A stretch of DNA of 64,000 nucleotides from Paenibacillus auburnensis (GCF_927798115.1 NZ_CAKMMG010000014.1:23930-87929), one strand, 5' to 3'. Positions 27,001 through 35,224 are shown, counted from the first letter of the stretch. Program-made: numbers and translations. Notes: generated by a model from the sequence alone, not told the origin.

Positions 27001-29247
27001 GACGGCCGCTCGACGACCGAGCTGGCCGCCGTGTTGACCGACAGCAGCGGTAATCCCGTGCCGGACACCGAGGTTGTGTTCTCGGTCCCATCGGGTCTGG
27101 GTACGTTCGTTGGAGCTGACCGGGTGCGGACGGATGCCCAAGGCCGGGCGGCAACGACCTACCGCTCAGCTGACCTATCCTCCAATCAGGAGCAGAAAGT
27201 GCGGGTTGAGGCAGCAGCAATTGACCTGACAAAAGGACTCTATGCGAAGGACGATATTCTGGTTACCTTCCAGCCGGCAGTCATCAGCGGGGTTATCACC
27301 CGCGGTGCCGCGGGCGAGAAGATCGCCGGCGCGACCGTACGGGTAACGCTGGATCTGAATGGCGATAACATCATTACACCTGGTGTTGATTTTGACGAAA
27401 CAGTAGTGACAGGCGCGGACGGTTTTTACTCGCTGCCGGTGCCGAAGGGCAATGCGCTGTACACCATCGCAGTGACGCAGACAGTAAATGTAGGCGGAGT
27501 TTTAACACCGGTGACGTATACTCAGACGGCGGCAGTCGGCTCGGTCAGCGGTACCGGCCAGGAGAGCTACGATTCAACGAAGACAGCCACCGGTATCATC
27601 CTGATGAAGCAGCCGGCAGGCGGCACCGGAATGATATCCGGAGACCTGGTAAAGAAGACAAAAGTATATTTGAAAGACGCGGCAACGGGTCTCTATATTC
27701 TGGAGAACGGATCACCTAAGGCTTTCCCGGCCCAGCAGAACGGCGTATTCAGCGCCGAAGGGCTGGGGCTCGGCACATATGTGATGGAGATCCGCTATGA
27801 AGTCGAGCCGGGACAGGAGATTATTATCCAGAAGAGCGAAGTGAATGTTACAGCCAACGGGGAAATGAATATTTCAGAGGAGCTGATCGACCCGTACGGT
27901 GCGATTACGAACAGCTTGACCGGGGTCCCGGTGGAAGGCGCGAACGTAACCCTGTACTACGCGAATACAGCGCGCAACGGCAGCAAAGGCGGTAAGACCG
28001 TAACGCTGCCGGCAATCCCGGGCTTTGCCCCTAACGACAACGCGAGCCCCGAGCAAATCAGTGACCCGCAGGGTCTATACGCCTACATGGTCTATCCGCA
28101 TACGGATTATTATCTGGTTGTGACCAAGTCCGGCTATGAGACTTATACCAGCCCGACAATCGCGGTGGAGTTGGAAATTGTCCGCCATGATATCCCGCTG
28201 AATCCGATAGGGGCAGCCGCCATCCCGGGTTCCTCACCGGTTAATGCGACCATCACACCGGTAGTGGCAGTCAGTCTGGACCGGAACCTGATTGAAGAGG
28301 GCGGGACCTCAGCAATTACGGTCGAATACGCCCAGACCGGGAAGGGAACACTGACCGGCGGCACGGTTACGGTGACACTGCCAGAAGGCGCGGTAGTCGT
28401 AAATGCGGACGGCGGAACAGTAGCCGGCAATACGGTAACGTGGCCTGTCGGTACCCTGGCTCCGAACCAGCACGGTACGCACCGGATTGAAGTGAAATGG
28501 CCGCAGCTCAGCAAGGCGGAGCAGGAGTATGAGGTAACGGCAGCGCTGTCTGCCGGCAGTCAGACGCAGGCAGCAAATGCAGCATCCTCTGCCAAGCTGA
28601 AGGTATTCTCAAGCCGGTATGGCGAGTTGAAGCATCAACGCTACATCCTGGGTTACCCGGACGGGCAGTTTAAGCCGGCGAAGAGCCTGACACGCGCTGA
28701 GCTGGCGGCGATTGTTGCCCGGCTGACAGAGAACGCGGCCCACAGCGGCAGTTCGACCTACACGGATGTGCCGGGCAGCCACTGGGCGGCGGACTATATT
28801 ATGATCGCCACCCGTCAAGGCTACTTCAGCGGCTATGCAGACGGTACCTTCCGTCCGGAAGCTCCGGTGACACGCGGCGAGCTCGCGGCGGTCATGGCGA
28901 AGTTCCTGAAGATAGACCTCACGGCGGCCGCTTCGGCGCATTTTACCGATCTTGGAGGCCACTGGGCAGCGAATGCTATCGAGCAGCTCTATAACAGCAA
29001 ATTCTTGTCCGGCTACCCGGATGCTACATTCAAGCCGGACCTGAAAATTACGCGGGCTGAGGCAGTTACGATGATCAACCGGATGCTGTACCGCGGACCG
29101 CTGACGGGAATTGAGCCGCAGTTCCCTGATGTACCGGCCACCTATTGGGGCTTTGGCGACATCCAGGAAGCGACACAATCCCATGAATCGAAACGTGAGG
29201 GCGACGAAGAAGTCTGGGTGAAGACGCTGACCAGCGACGAAAGGTAG
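24070..29247 (+). CDS. Large SLH-anchored surface protein with cadherin-like repeats
   Basis: Exported protein of 1725 residues. The start is TTG 24070: AAAGGAG lies 7 bases upstream and the signal peptide (KFRAIKKTAISLLALLLL, cleavage near VYA-SG) begins there. Residues 34-265 form an unrecognised beta-rich domain. Residues 266-760 are five near-identical 99-residue Ig/cadherin-like repeats (NTAPSAVADTLTVAENGSG ... GYSGSDSFTYTVKDTDGAES). A sixth divergent repeat, an invasin-like Big_1 domain (LALTASPDRIVGDGRSTTEL), two carboxypeptidase-regulatory-like modules (AGEKIAGATVRVTLD; TGVPVEGANVTLYY) and a DUF11-like domain follow. Three S-layer homology domains begin near 1517 (YILGYPDGQFKPAKSLTRAE, YFSGYADGTFRPEAPVTRGE, FLSGYPDATFKPDLKITRAE), for binding pyruvylated cell-wall polymer. 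The C-terminus starts a fourth SLH-like unit (FPDVPATYWG) but ends in a charged tail. Adhesion or matrix structure is the likely role. Confidence 0.88.
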   Translation: MKFRAIKKTAISLLALLLLTMTFLPQVRSVYASGLDLTGTGNGWLTVYPKNSQFDYVGDQQTGSGSVAQDIVGDANNPPFYVNYDSAAGEIGFRIRVNNLDGTQKDKFTSFAFVGVDANGNGGIDFFLGVYNPTNNNGKIGIYNADPNKANTSPSTTGIINPALISYVPSANQNYSLMQATGSSFSGDSDYFVTFKVKVADINTAMASRGITVTATSPLQYIIGTAAQDNSFNQDIAGTQGISTNDTTTWKDLGVFSPPVNVTGTILNTAPSAVADTLTVAENGSGSLTVTANDTDAENGLVPSTVKLNTLPSHGTVTVGTNGQVTYTPNEGYSGSDSFTYTVKDTDGAESNPATVSVTVTAAPILNTAPSAVADTLTVAENGSGSVTVTANDTDAENGLVPSTVAIKTQPSHGSATVGANGQVTYTPNEGYSGSDSFTYTVKDTDGAESNPATVSVTVTAAPILNTAPSAVADTLTVAENGSGSVTVTANDTDAENGLVPSTVKLKTLPSHGTATVDTNGQVTYTPNAGYSGSDSFTYTVKDTDGAESNPATVSVTVTAPPVLNTAPSAVADTLTVAENGSGSLAVTANDTDAENGLDPSTVAIKTQPSHGKATVGTNGQVTYTPNEGYSGSDSFTYTVLDTDGAESNPATVSVTVTVAPILNTAPSAAADTLTLAENGSGSVTVTANDSDAEDGLDPSTVAIKTQPSHGTVIVGTNGQVMYTPNAGYSGSDSFTYTVKDTDGAESNPATVSVTVTAANGIPAALPQLVEINEGAVAVTVILEGTDRETITGLVYQITTQPSQGTLTLQSGNIYLYTPAPGFTSGTDSFSFTVTDGNGQTSPPVQVTIQMNKALNGWVGNKLEGDPSVVNAVPGYPLKFSAVSPLSAHEVKATIGGGTVSLELANPATFLQDGYKRWESTGYLLTTPLAAGSYTVMFQAFKADGTPLPAETRLADNGFQVLAHSLALTASPDRIVGDGRSTTELAAVLTDSSGNPVPDTEVVFSVPSGLGTFVGADRVRTDAQGRAATTYRSADLSSNQEQKVRVEAAAIDLTKGLYAKDDILVTFQPAVISGVITRGAAGEKIAGATVRVTLDLNGDNIITPGVDFDETVVTGADGFYSLPVPKGNALYTIAVTQTVNVGGVLTPVTYTQTAAVGSVSGTGQESYDSTKTATGIILMKQPAGGTGMISGDLVKKTKVYLKDAATGLYILENGSPKAFPAQQNGVFSAEGLGLGTYVMEIRYEVEPGQEIIIQKSEVNVTANGEMNISEELIDPYGAITNSLTGVPVEGANVTLYYANTARNGSKGGKTVTLPAIPGFAPNDNASPEQISDPQGLYAYMVYPHTDYYLVVTKSGYETYTSPTIAVELEIVRHDIPLNPIGAAAIPGSSPVNATITPVVAVSLDRNLIEEGGTSAITVEYAQTGKGTLTGGTVTVTLPEGAVVVNADGGTVAGNTVTWPVGTLAPNQHGTHRIEVKWPQLSKAEQEYEVTAALSAGSQTQAANAASSAKLKVFSSRYGELKHQRYILGYPDGQFKPAKSLTRAELAAIVARLTENAAHSGSSTYTDVPGSHWAADYIMIATRQGYFSGYADGTFRPEAPVTRGELAAVMAKFLKIDLTAAASAHFTDLGGHWAANAIEQLYNSKFLSGYPDATFKPDLKITRAEAVTMINRMLYRGPLTGIEPQFPDVPATYWGFGDIQEATQSHESKREGDEEVWVKTLTSDER
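24865..26349 (+). repeat. Five in-frame 297-bp tandem repeats
   Basis: Unit starts at 24865, 25162, 25459, 25756 and 26053, exactly 297 bp (99 codons) apart. Units are very similar at the nucleotide level, including third positions, which points to recent duplication or homogenisation. They encode the cadherin-like repeats of the SLH protein. Confidence 0.95.
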
Positions 29248-29326
29248 TCTCCGCGTGGTCAGGCCTCATCCAAGTAAGGCTATTGCTGAAGCCATTCATA
29301 CAGTAAATGATTAAACGAAAAAAACA

Positions 29327-29368
29327 AAAACAGACCAGACAAGGTAACCTTGTCTGGTCTGTTTTTTG
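29327..29368. terminator. Strong terminator after SLH gene
   Basis: Perfect 16-bp stem AACAGACCAGACAAGG / CCTTGTCTGGTCTGTT with a 3-base loop, T-run on the plus strand and an A-run on the other side, so it may work in both directions. Confidence 0.92.
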
Positions 29369-29507
29369 CTTCATTGATGGGAAGCTTCCAAGGTGATACA
29401 CATGCTGTGCCCTGCAGAACCGGTATTGAAGAATGAGGATTCAACCTCCTGTACGGGTACTGTGTTTTTTTGAAACAGGGTTAGAAACATGGTAGACTTA
29501 TCCATGC

Positions 29508-29559
29508 GGCCGCCTCCTGAATCTAGTGTAATCGTGTACAATCGATTCAGGAGGCGGCC
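29508..29559 (+). other. Perfect inverted repeat upstream of methyltransferase gene
   Basis: GGCCGCCTCCTGAATC (29508-29523) and GATTCAGGAGGCGGCC (29544-29559) form a perfect 16-bp stem with a 20-base loop, 154 bp before the next gene. Only three T follow, so it is a weak terminator at best; an attenuator or leader structure is possible. The rest of the gap 29369-29712 shows no gene; AGGAGGTG precedes the start at 29713. Confidence 0.6.
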
Positions 29560-29712
29560 CTTTGCATTCGGTGTTTTATATAATCATCGGACTGCCGGAA
29601 ATGAAGCTTACCAACTGTCAGTTTGTAGTGTAACGGTTTACGGTTACGTACTAATAGGTTTCTATCCACATTCGCCAATCAAACAAGACATTATCTTATT
29701 AGGAGGTGCAGG

Positions 29713-31851
29713 ATGCTGAAATCGTTGCAGGCTATTGAAGCCTACCGTGAAGGGGATTATTTGCCTGAGGAGGAGCTTGTGTGGCTGAAATATATTGTTC
29801 AGGCCGAAATGCCGATAGTCAATCTGGAGCGTGTGGAATCGCTGCGGGAGCTGGATCATCGGAATCCCGTGCTGGACTATGTGGAACGGAGTCTGCGGCT
29901 GCTGGATAGTCTGCCGTTGTCCTACTGGATTAAGGAGCTAGCCGAAGAAACGCTGGTCTGGTCGGAGACGGCCAAAGGCGGGACCTCCCGCCAGCGCCGG
30001 AAGTGGCAGGAGGAAGGCATTAATTGTTTTGCCCACAATATAGGGTCAGCGCAGCTGTACTGGCAGCATGCCGGAGGCAATGCAGCCGCTGTAGCCTCCG
30101 GGCCGCAGGCGGCGCTGCTTAAGGCGGCAGGTGTTGCGCATGCGGAGAAGATTCTGATTGTGCACCGGCTGATTGAAACGCATGGCCTCCTCGGCCAGCA
30201 GATCCGCGGCGAGGTTCCGCCAAATGTTAACCGCCCGCTGGCCGTTATGGTAGAGGAGGGGCTGCTGACCTCCGACGAGCTGGAGCGGCTGCTGTTTGCG
30301 CTGAACCATTGCATCATTGGCGCTGTCTCGCCGGTACTGTGGCAAGAGGTACGCAGTGAGGTGATGGAGCTGATAGCAGTCATCGCTTCAGGAAGTCTGG
30401 ACACTCCGTTACCAATGAAGGAGCGGTTGCACCGCATGCGCTCCGGTCCAATCTCCCGGGGCGAGGATTTCGCGGCGGAGTGGAGCAGGCTGGAGCAGGA
30501 GGGCATGGATTCCGCATTGCTCGAATCCATGCAGCCGGTAACGTTCTGGTATGTGGAGTCGGCACTGCAGACGTTCTCGCTGGAGCAATTTCTTAAAGTG
30601 CTGGTGCTTGCTGCACAGGGCAGCGGCAGCAGCGGCCTGAACCATATCAGCTTTGAAGCCGTTATGAATTCAATCTATTATGACTATAAAGGCGATAAAA
30701 AAATCAACGTCTATAAGAAACGGATTATCGAAAAGTATCTGTCTGAGCTTAGCTGGCAGGACATTGCCGCCGGAAACAGCACTTCCGGCAATCCCCATCT
30801 GATTCACCGGCTGCGGCGGCAGAAGCATCTGCAGGATACGGTGTTTTTTGATTTTGAATTCTCCCCCGCAGCAGAGAAGCTGATTGAATTCTGTATTGAA
30901 GCCGAGAAGTCCGCGCTGTACGAGCGGGCGGTGCTGCTCTTATTCGATTTGTTCGATCTGCGGCGCGACGCATTCGACCGCTTCCATAACGAGGATAGCT
31001 ACCTGAGCCAGATGAACGATACGGCTGATTATAAAGCTGTTATTCTGGATTATGTCACTGGCAGCAAGGTGCTGGATATCGGCCCGGGCGGCGGTGTGCT
31101 GCTTGATCTGATTGAAGAGCGGATGCCCGCTGTCACTCCGGTCGGCATTGATATATCCAGCAATGTAGTGGAAGCGCTGCGCCAGCGTAAACAGCGGGAG
31201 GGCCGCCGCTGGGAGGTGCTGCAGGGTGATGCGCTGAACCTGAAGGATTTTGTGGAGACGGGCAGCGTGGATACGGTGATTTTCTCATCCATTCTGCATG
31301 AGCTATATTCGTATGTGCCGATGAATGGCGTGAAATTCAATCATGAGACGGTAGCCGCAGCGCTGGTAAGCGCATTTGAGGTGCTTGCCGAAGGCGGTAG
31401 GATCATTATCCGGGACGGGATCATGACCGAACCGGAGACAATGCAGCGTAGAATCCGGTTTCTGGAACAGAACGGACTGGCATGGCTGGAGCGGTATGCC
31501 GGGGATTTTGCCGGACGCAAAATCCAGTATGAGGTGGTCGGTGAGCAGGAGGTGCTGATGCCTGTGAACGATGCCATGGAGTTTTTGTACACCTATACAT
31601 GGGGTGAAGAAGCCTACGTCCACGAGGTCCAGGAGCAGTTTGGTTATTTTACACCCGAGCAGTATGTGAAGTTTATCAGGGAACGTCTGGGAGAGCAGGC
31701 GCAGATTGAAGTGTTCCGCCACTATCTGCAGGAAGGCTATACGCTGGCACTTCAGGAACGGGTCGTAATCATGGATGAGCACGGGAATGAGACGGCTTTG
31801 CCGGACAGTACCTGCTTCATGGTTATCCGTAAAGGACATGAGGCGGGCTGA
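29713..31851 (+). CDS. Class I SAM-dependent methyltransferase with long N-terminal region
   Basis: Cytoplasmic protein of 712 residues. The methyltransferase domain starts near residue 445: motif I is VLDIGPGGGVLLDLI (about 453), then GIDISSNVV, VLQGDALNL and the motif IV/V region VDTVIFSSILHELYSY, ending with GGRIIIRDGIM. The first 440 residues are mainly helical and match no family I can name; notable segments are HRLIETHGLLGQQIRGEVP and NSIYYDYKGDKKINVYKKRI. The region after motif V (about 570-712) is also extra. ATG 29713 follows AGGAGGTGCAGG. The substrate is unknown and no modified partner is encoded nearby. A weak terminator-like hairpin follows. Confidence 0.8.
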   Translation: MLKSLQAIEAYREGDYLPEEELVWLKYIVQAEMPIVNLERVESLRELDHRNPVLDYVERSLRLLDSLPLSYWIKELAEETLVWSETAKGGTSRQRRKWQEEGINCFAHNIGSAQLYWQHAGGNAAAVASGPQAALLKAAGVAHAEKILIVHRLIETHGLLGQQIRGEVPPNVNRPLAVMVEEGLLTSDELERLLFALNHCIIGAVSPVLWQEVRSEVMELIAVIASGSLDTPLPMKERLHRMRSGPISRGEDFAAEWSRLEQEGMDSALLESMQPVTFWYVESALQTFSLEQFLKVLVLAAQGSGSSGLNHISFEAVMNSIYYDYKGDKKINVYKKRIIEKYLSELSWQDIAAGNSTSGNPHLIHRLRRQKHLQDTVFFDFEFSPAAEKLIEFCIEAEKSALYERAVLLLFDLFDLRRDAFDRFHNEDSYLSQMNDTADYKAVILDYVTGSKVLDIGPGGGVLLDLIEERMPAVTPVGIDISSNVVEALRQRKQREGRRWEVLQGDALNLKDFVETGSVDTVIFSSILHELYSYVPMNGVKFNHETVAAALVSAFEVLAEGGRIIIRDGIMTEPETMQRRIRFLEQNGLAWLERYAGDFAGRKIQYEVVGEQEVLMPVNDAMEFLYTYTWGEEAYVHEVQEQFGYFTPEQYVKFIRERLGEQAQIEVFRHYLQEGYTLALQERVVIMDEHGNETALPDSTCFMVIRKGHEAG

Positions 31852-31908
31852 CTTACTCTAATAGAACGTACGGCCTGAAGTGCTCCGGCATAATGGCGGG
31901 TATAACAA

Positions 31909-31943
31909 AAGGGAGACGCACGTATGCGGCTCCCTTATTGCTG
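31909..31943 (+). terminator. Terminator-like hairpin after methyltransferase gene
   Basis: AAGGGAG / CTCCCTT stem continued by CGCA / TGCG; the following TTATTG is a weak T-tract. Confidence 0.55.
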
Positions 31944-31984
31944 CGCAATCCGGTTAGATTTGCGTAATTAGGAGTGATTTGATT

Positions 31985-32402
31985 TTACCGTCCAGCACCT
32001 GCATCGTCTGTACTGATCTCTACAGATACATAGTCAGAGAGTGGAGTAGACAGCACCTTCTTAATCTTCTCCACGGCTTCATATATGTCCTCTGATAGAT
32101 TAGAAGATACATTCACATTAAAGATAAGGTCACCCACTCTGAAATCCTTCTTGTTTTCTTTGCTCGTATTCTTTGGTAAAGTTATATTCCCCAGTGTGAA
32201 GCGTGGCCAGTGTTGCACTAGTCTCTGTTATTTCCCACACCGGGTATTTTCGTAGCGTCCGGCGGCGTATCATGTCGATCCCTAGACAGCATTCTTCTTC
32301 TGTCACCAATTCCTTTGCAACTGTTTAAGTCTTATCCAAGGCATCCAACGCCTCCATGGCCTTGTGAAGTTCTGTCATTGATTCCACTGTACGTTTATAC
32401 AT
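31985..32402 (-). pseudogene. Broken small gene with internal stop and frame change
   Basis: On the minus strand an ATG at 32402 with an AAAGGGTGA site opens a frame reading MYKRTVESMTELHKAMEALD and then ALDKT, which meets TAA after 25 codons. The same frame continues as TVAKELVTEEECCLGIDMIR and RRTLRKYPVWEITE before running out. The next stretch of sense-like sequence is in another frame (from about 32218: DFRVGDLIFNVNVSSNLSED, ending DDAGAGR at 31985). The simplest reading is one former gene of about 130-140 codons with one nonsense change (CAA to TAA would restore Gln) and one frameshift. The family is not recognised. The 3' part alone could still be translated from GTG 32218 (77 residues). 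Confidence 0.5.
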
Positions 32403-32433
32403 TTCTCTTCACCCTTTCCTATTGGTGTATAGC

Positions 32434-32458
32434 AAAAAGAGCCGCTTTTCAGCGACTC
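32434..32458 (-). terminator. Terminator of small membrane protein gene
   Basis: On the minus strand GAGTCGCT-GAAA-AGCGGCTC is followed by TTTTTGCT. It lies just after the stop at 32480. Confidence 0.75.
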
Positions 32459-32479
32459 CTAATTTAATGATGCTTGTAT

Positions 32480-32719
32480 TTATTTCCTTTCTAATTCAGA
32501 CCACACTAGATAAAATATTCCGAATATAACTAGTATGGTTGGAACAGTCATAGAAAATGGTGGCGGGATCAAGGAGAGGTTACTCTTTATCGTGGTATTT
32601 GAAATTCCACTAAATTTAAAAGATAGTAAAGTAGCCCCAATATAATGAATGGACTCACGAATTAAATAAGATACAATTCCAAGTGCAAGCAGAGTAATTC
32701 CCACTCCCTTTTTATTCAA
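32480..32719 (-). CDS. Small two-helix membrane protein
   Basis: Hypothetical membrane protein of 79 residues. I chose TTG at 32719 (NKKGVGITLLALGIVSY) because GGAGGGG lies 6 bases upstream; a GTG at 32734 would overlap that site. Two hydrophobic helices are visible, VGITLLALGIVSYLI near the start and MTVPTILVIFGIFYLVW near the end, separated by a polar loop with NTTIKSNLSLIPPP. It lies 26 bp after the secreted protein gene on the same strand, so the two may be one transcript. The base composition is AT-rich like the rest of 31985-34260. No family recognised. Confidence 0.65.
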   Translation of the reverse strand: MNKKGVGITLLALGIVSYLIRESIHYIGATLLSFKFSGISNTTIKSNLSLIPPPFSMTVPTILVIFGIFYLVWSELERK

Positions 32720-32745
32720 ACAAATCCCCTCCACCTTAATACATT

Positions 32746-33516
32746 TTAATAACTTGGTGCGGACAAACTTTGTTTAACCGTGTACACTCCATCAGGAAGT
32801 CCACCGCTCATCACTCTTGCTACATAAATATCCGCATAAGTGTTTGTATCACTTACCAAGACACTAGTTCCTTGAGCATTAGCATAAACCTTTTCATTGA
32901 GTAAACCATAAGAGTTGTTAAAGATCGGATAATAATCCATCCAAGCGTAGTATCCTGGTGAAATAGATTGAGTAACTGTATCACTACTAGTATACGTGTT
33001 AGTCCAAGTTGCGCCAGCAGTAATCCCAGCAGTGACAGCATTTATTTTGGCCGAAACATTAAATGAAATATTGGCTGCAAAAGCTTGCGAAGCAGTGTAG
33101 GCAATTGCTCTAGTAACTGGATTGTTTGAATCATTCTTAACTGCGGAAGAAATTCTTCTATTCAAGTCGCTTCTTGCATAATTATAGATATATCCCGATT
33201 GGTTGTACTTGTAAACTGTTGTAGTGTAGGCATCCATTGGTGTAATAAGCGAGTTAGTTTTAAAGAGTGGGGCGCTCTCTGCAAGCCCAACCTTTGCTTG
33301 TTCTAAAGCTGCGTTTTTGTTAGCTTCAGCTTCGAGTTTATTATATTCCTCTAGCGTTATTTCTTTTAATCCACCATCTACTGCTCGGTACGCTTTCACC
33401 ACTTCAACATTGTTCTTTTGGGGTGTTGTAGCACTATGTACTTCTTCTGCCCCTGCATAAATTGGCAAACACAACAATAAAGACATAGCGATAGGAATTA
33501 AAATTCTTTTTTTCAT
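32746..33516 (-). CDS. Secreted beta-rich protein of unknown function
   Basis: Exported protein of 256 residues with a clear signal peptide (KKRILIPIAMSLLLCLPIYA, cleavage near YAGA-EE). Residues 30-100 are polar with a Lys/Glu/Ala-rich stretch. The C-terminal half is Ser/Thr-rich with alternating polar and apolar residues: ISFNVSAKINAVTAGITAG, then TWTNTYTSSDTVTQSISPG and YYAWMDYYPIF. This layout is seen in aerolysin/ETX-MTX2-like beta-pore proteins and in other secreted Bacillus proteins of unknown role; the resemblance is by pattern only. A GGAGG site precedes ATG 33516. It is the 5' gene of a likely two-gene unit with the small membrane protein. Confidence 0.7.
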   Translation of the reverse strand: MKKRILIPIAMSLLLCLPIYAGAEEVHSATTPQKNNVEVVKAYRAVDGGLKEITLEEYNKLEAEANKNAALEQAKVGLAESAPLFKTNSLITPMDAYTTTVYKYNQSGYIYNYARSDLNRRISSAVKNDSNNPVTRAIAYTASQAFAANISFNVSAKINAVTAGITAGATWTNTYTSSDTVTQSISPGYYAWMDYYPIFNNSYGLLNEKVYANAQGTSVLVSDTNTYADIYVARVMSGGLPDGVYTVKQSLSAPSY

Positions 33517-34294
33517 TTTTCAACCTCCAATTTTATTAGAGGGCGGCCGATCCCTAAATAAAGTATACAATACTTATTTTTGGAAAAATATAGCGCAATA
33601 GTCTTACAATATTTTCAATTTAATGTATTATTTTGTTTTTTTATTAACGAACTATATTTTATTATAAGAGCAAATATCACAAGAATATTAAGTAGCGAAA
33701 CCTATCGCCGCCGTTATAGTCATCTTGTGACCCGAGCTGGTGCTGCAGCCAGGAGAGATGGTGGCTACCGCTAATGTCATAGATCAAATTAGTATTCCCC
33801 GCTTGGTCCCTCTCAGTTAGGCTTATTAACAAAAATATATCATACTGCCAATGCTTCATAGCTAACGGGAGGATATTTTACTAAATTTATCTCAATAGCG
33901 AGGATGAAATAGCGAGATTATAACAAATGAGGTATTTCAAATAATATCAAAGGAGACTACTGCAGCAAATGAAATCATAAACGAAATAGATTTAGATGAG
34001 TATCTGACCAAAGATAAAGAGTATGTGCAATACCCACTGTTAAAAAAAAAGCAAGCAGGGTGCCGGATAATAACGGATAGCCTGCTTGCTTTTTACTTTC
34101 TTTTTATGCAGAAATTGTTGCACAGAATCCCTTGAACTTTGGAGAACGAAGCTGGTCTTACCCATAGAGGGGTCTGTGATTTGGTCAGACGCCAGCGGAT
34201 GCTTGTATATGAAGTTATCAAAATGGCTGAACTACAGGGACTATTCTACACGGTTTGGTTAAGTTTTACAGTTTAACTTGTCCCCATTGCCCTA
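33517..34294. other. AT-rich intergenic region with gene remnants
   Basis: No intact gene found in 778 bp. A frame from about 33920 to 34030 on the plus strand reads ETTAANEIINEIDLDEYLT and KDKEYVQYPLLKKK but has no start and is cut by upstream stops, so it looks like the end of a decayed gene. The stretch 33677-33860 has GC-richer patches that also look like a fragment. The word AACGAACTATATTTTATTA (33646-33664) recurs with one change at 35266-35284 in front of the alpha-xylosidase gene. Confidence 0.4.
34044..34097. terminator. Bidirectional terminator
   Basis: AAAAAGCAAGCAGG pairs with CCTGCTTGCTTTTT across a 21-base loop; A-run on one side and T-run on the other. It separates the AT-rich patch from the AraC regulator gene. 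Confidence 0.8.
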
Positions 34295-35224
34295 TCACGG
34301 ATACAGCTGACCCTGCCCGGCCCCCTGCATGGCTCCCAGCGCTGCCCCTTTGCGGAACTCCGAGGGTGAGCATTTCATCGCCTTACGGAACACTTTAATG
34401 AAATAGCTGACGTTGTCGAAGCCGACCTCCAGTGCGATGTCCGATATTTTACGTTCACTCTGCTGCAGCAGGTCAGCCGCCTGGCGGATGCGGTAGGAGT
34501 TGATATAATCGACGGGTGTCTTGCGGGTCATGGCTTTGAAGAAGCGGCAGAACTGGCCCTCACTCATCGGAATCAGCTCTGACAGATCCCGGGTGCGGAT
34601 CGGCTCCTGATAGTTGTCCTGGATATACAGAATGACCTTTTTGAGCCGGTTGATCTTGGTAGTATCAGCGCTCTCCGACTGGCTGTGGTTCACGGAACGG
34701 TCCGGGGTGGCAATCTGCGAGAGCATAATGAGCAAAGTTCCTTTCATAAAGGCTTCGAATCCGGGCATTTTATTAGCATATGCTTCCATCATCCGCTCCA
34801 GGTGGTTCAGCAGCTCCTGCTGCCAGGGAACAGCGGGTGTAATGTGCCGGGGGAAGCTCTGGCGCTTCTCCTGAAGCGGAAGAATCACATTCTGCTGGAT
34901 CGTATCGTATTGGGCGCTGGCCAGAAGATCGGGGTGAAACACAAGCGCACAGAACCGGCAAGGGCCTTCCTTCAGGACATAGGCAGCATGAATATCACCG
35001 GATTCGATAAAGACTGCTTCCCCTGCGCGGAGCGGAAAATAATCGGTGTCCACCTGAAACAGGATCTCTCCTTCCAGCAGCATAAAGAACTCGGCCTCCT
35101 CATGCCAGTGCGTATCCAGGACATGCGTTCCGGCCGGAAGTTCGATCCAGTAAGCAGCCAGCGGAAACATAACATCACCGTGTACGCGGTCTTCTTTGAG
35201 CAAACGCTGGGACGTGCGGTCCAT
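34295..35224 (-). CDS. AraC family regulator with cupin sensor domain
   Basis: Transcription regulator of 309 residues. The N-terminal cupin-type domain reads THVLDTHWHEEAEFFMLLEG and carries the usual His/Glu cluster. The C-terminal DNA-binding domain (from about 205) has two helix-turn-helix units: RDLSELIPMSEGQFCRFFKA and ISDIALEVGFDNVSYFIKVF, ending with RKAMKCSPSEFR. I set the start at ATG 35224 because AAAGGAG lies 8 bases upstream; a TTG at 35245 would precede that site. It is divergent from the alpha-xylosidase gene (127 bp between starts) and probably controls it in response to a xylose-containing sugar. Confidence 0.9.
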   Translation of the reverse strand: MDRTSQRLLKEDRVHGDVMFPLAAYWIELPAGTHVLDTHWHEEAEFFMLLEGEILFQVDTDYFPLRAGEAVFIESGDIHAAYVLKEGPCRFCALVFHPDLLASAQYDTIQQNVILPLQEKRQSFPRHITPAVPWQQELLNHLERMMEAYANKMPGFEAFMKGTLLIMLSQIATPDRSVNHSQSESADTTKINRLKKVILYIQDNYQEPIRTRDLSELIPMSEGQFCRFFKAMTRKTPVDYINSYRIRQAADLLQQSERKISDIALEVGFDNVSYFIKVFRKAMKCSPSEFRKGAALGAMQGAGQGQLYP

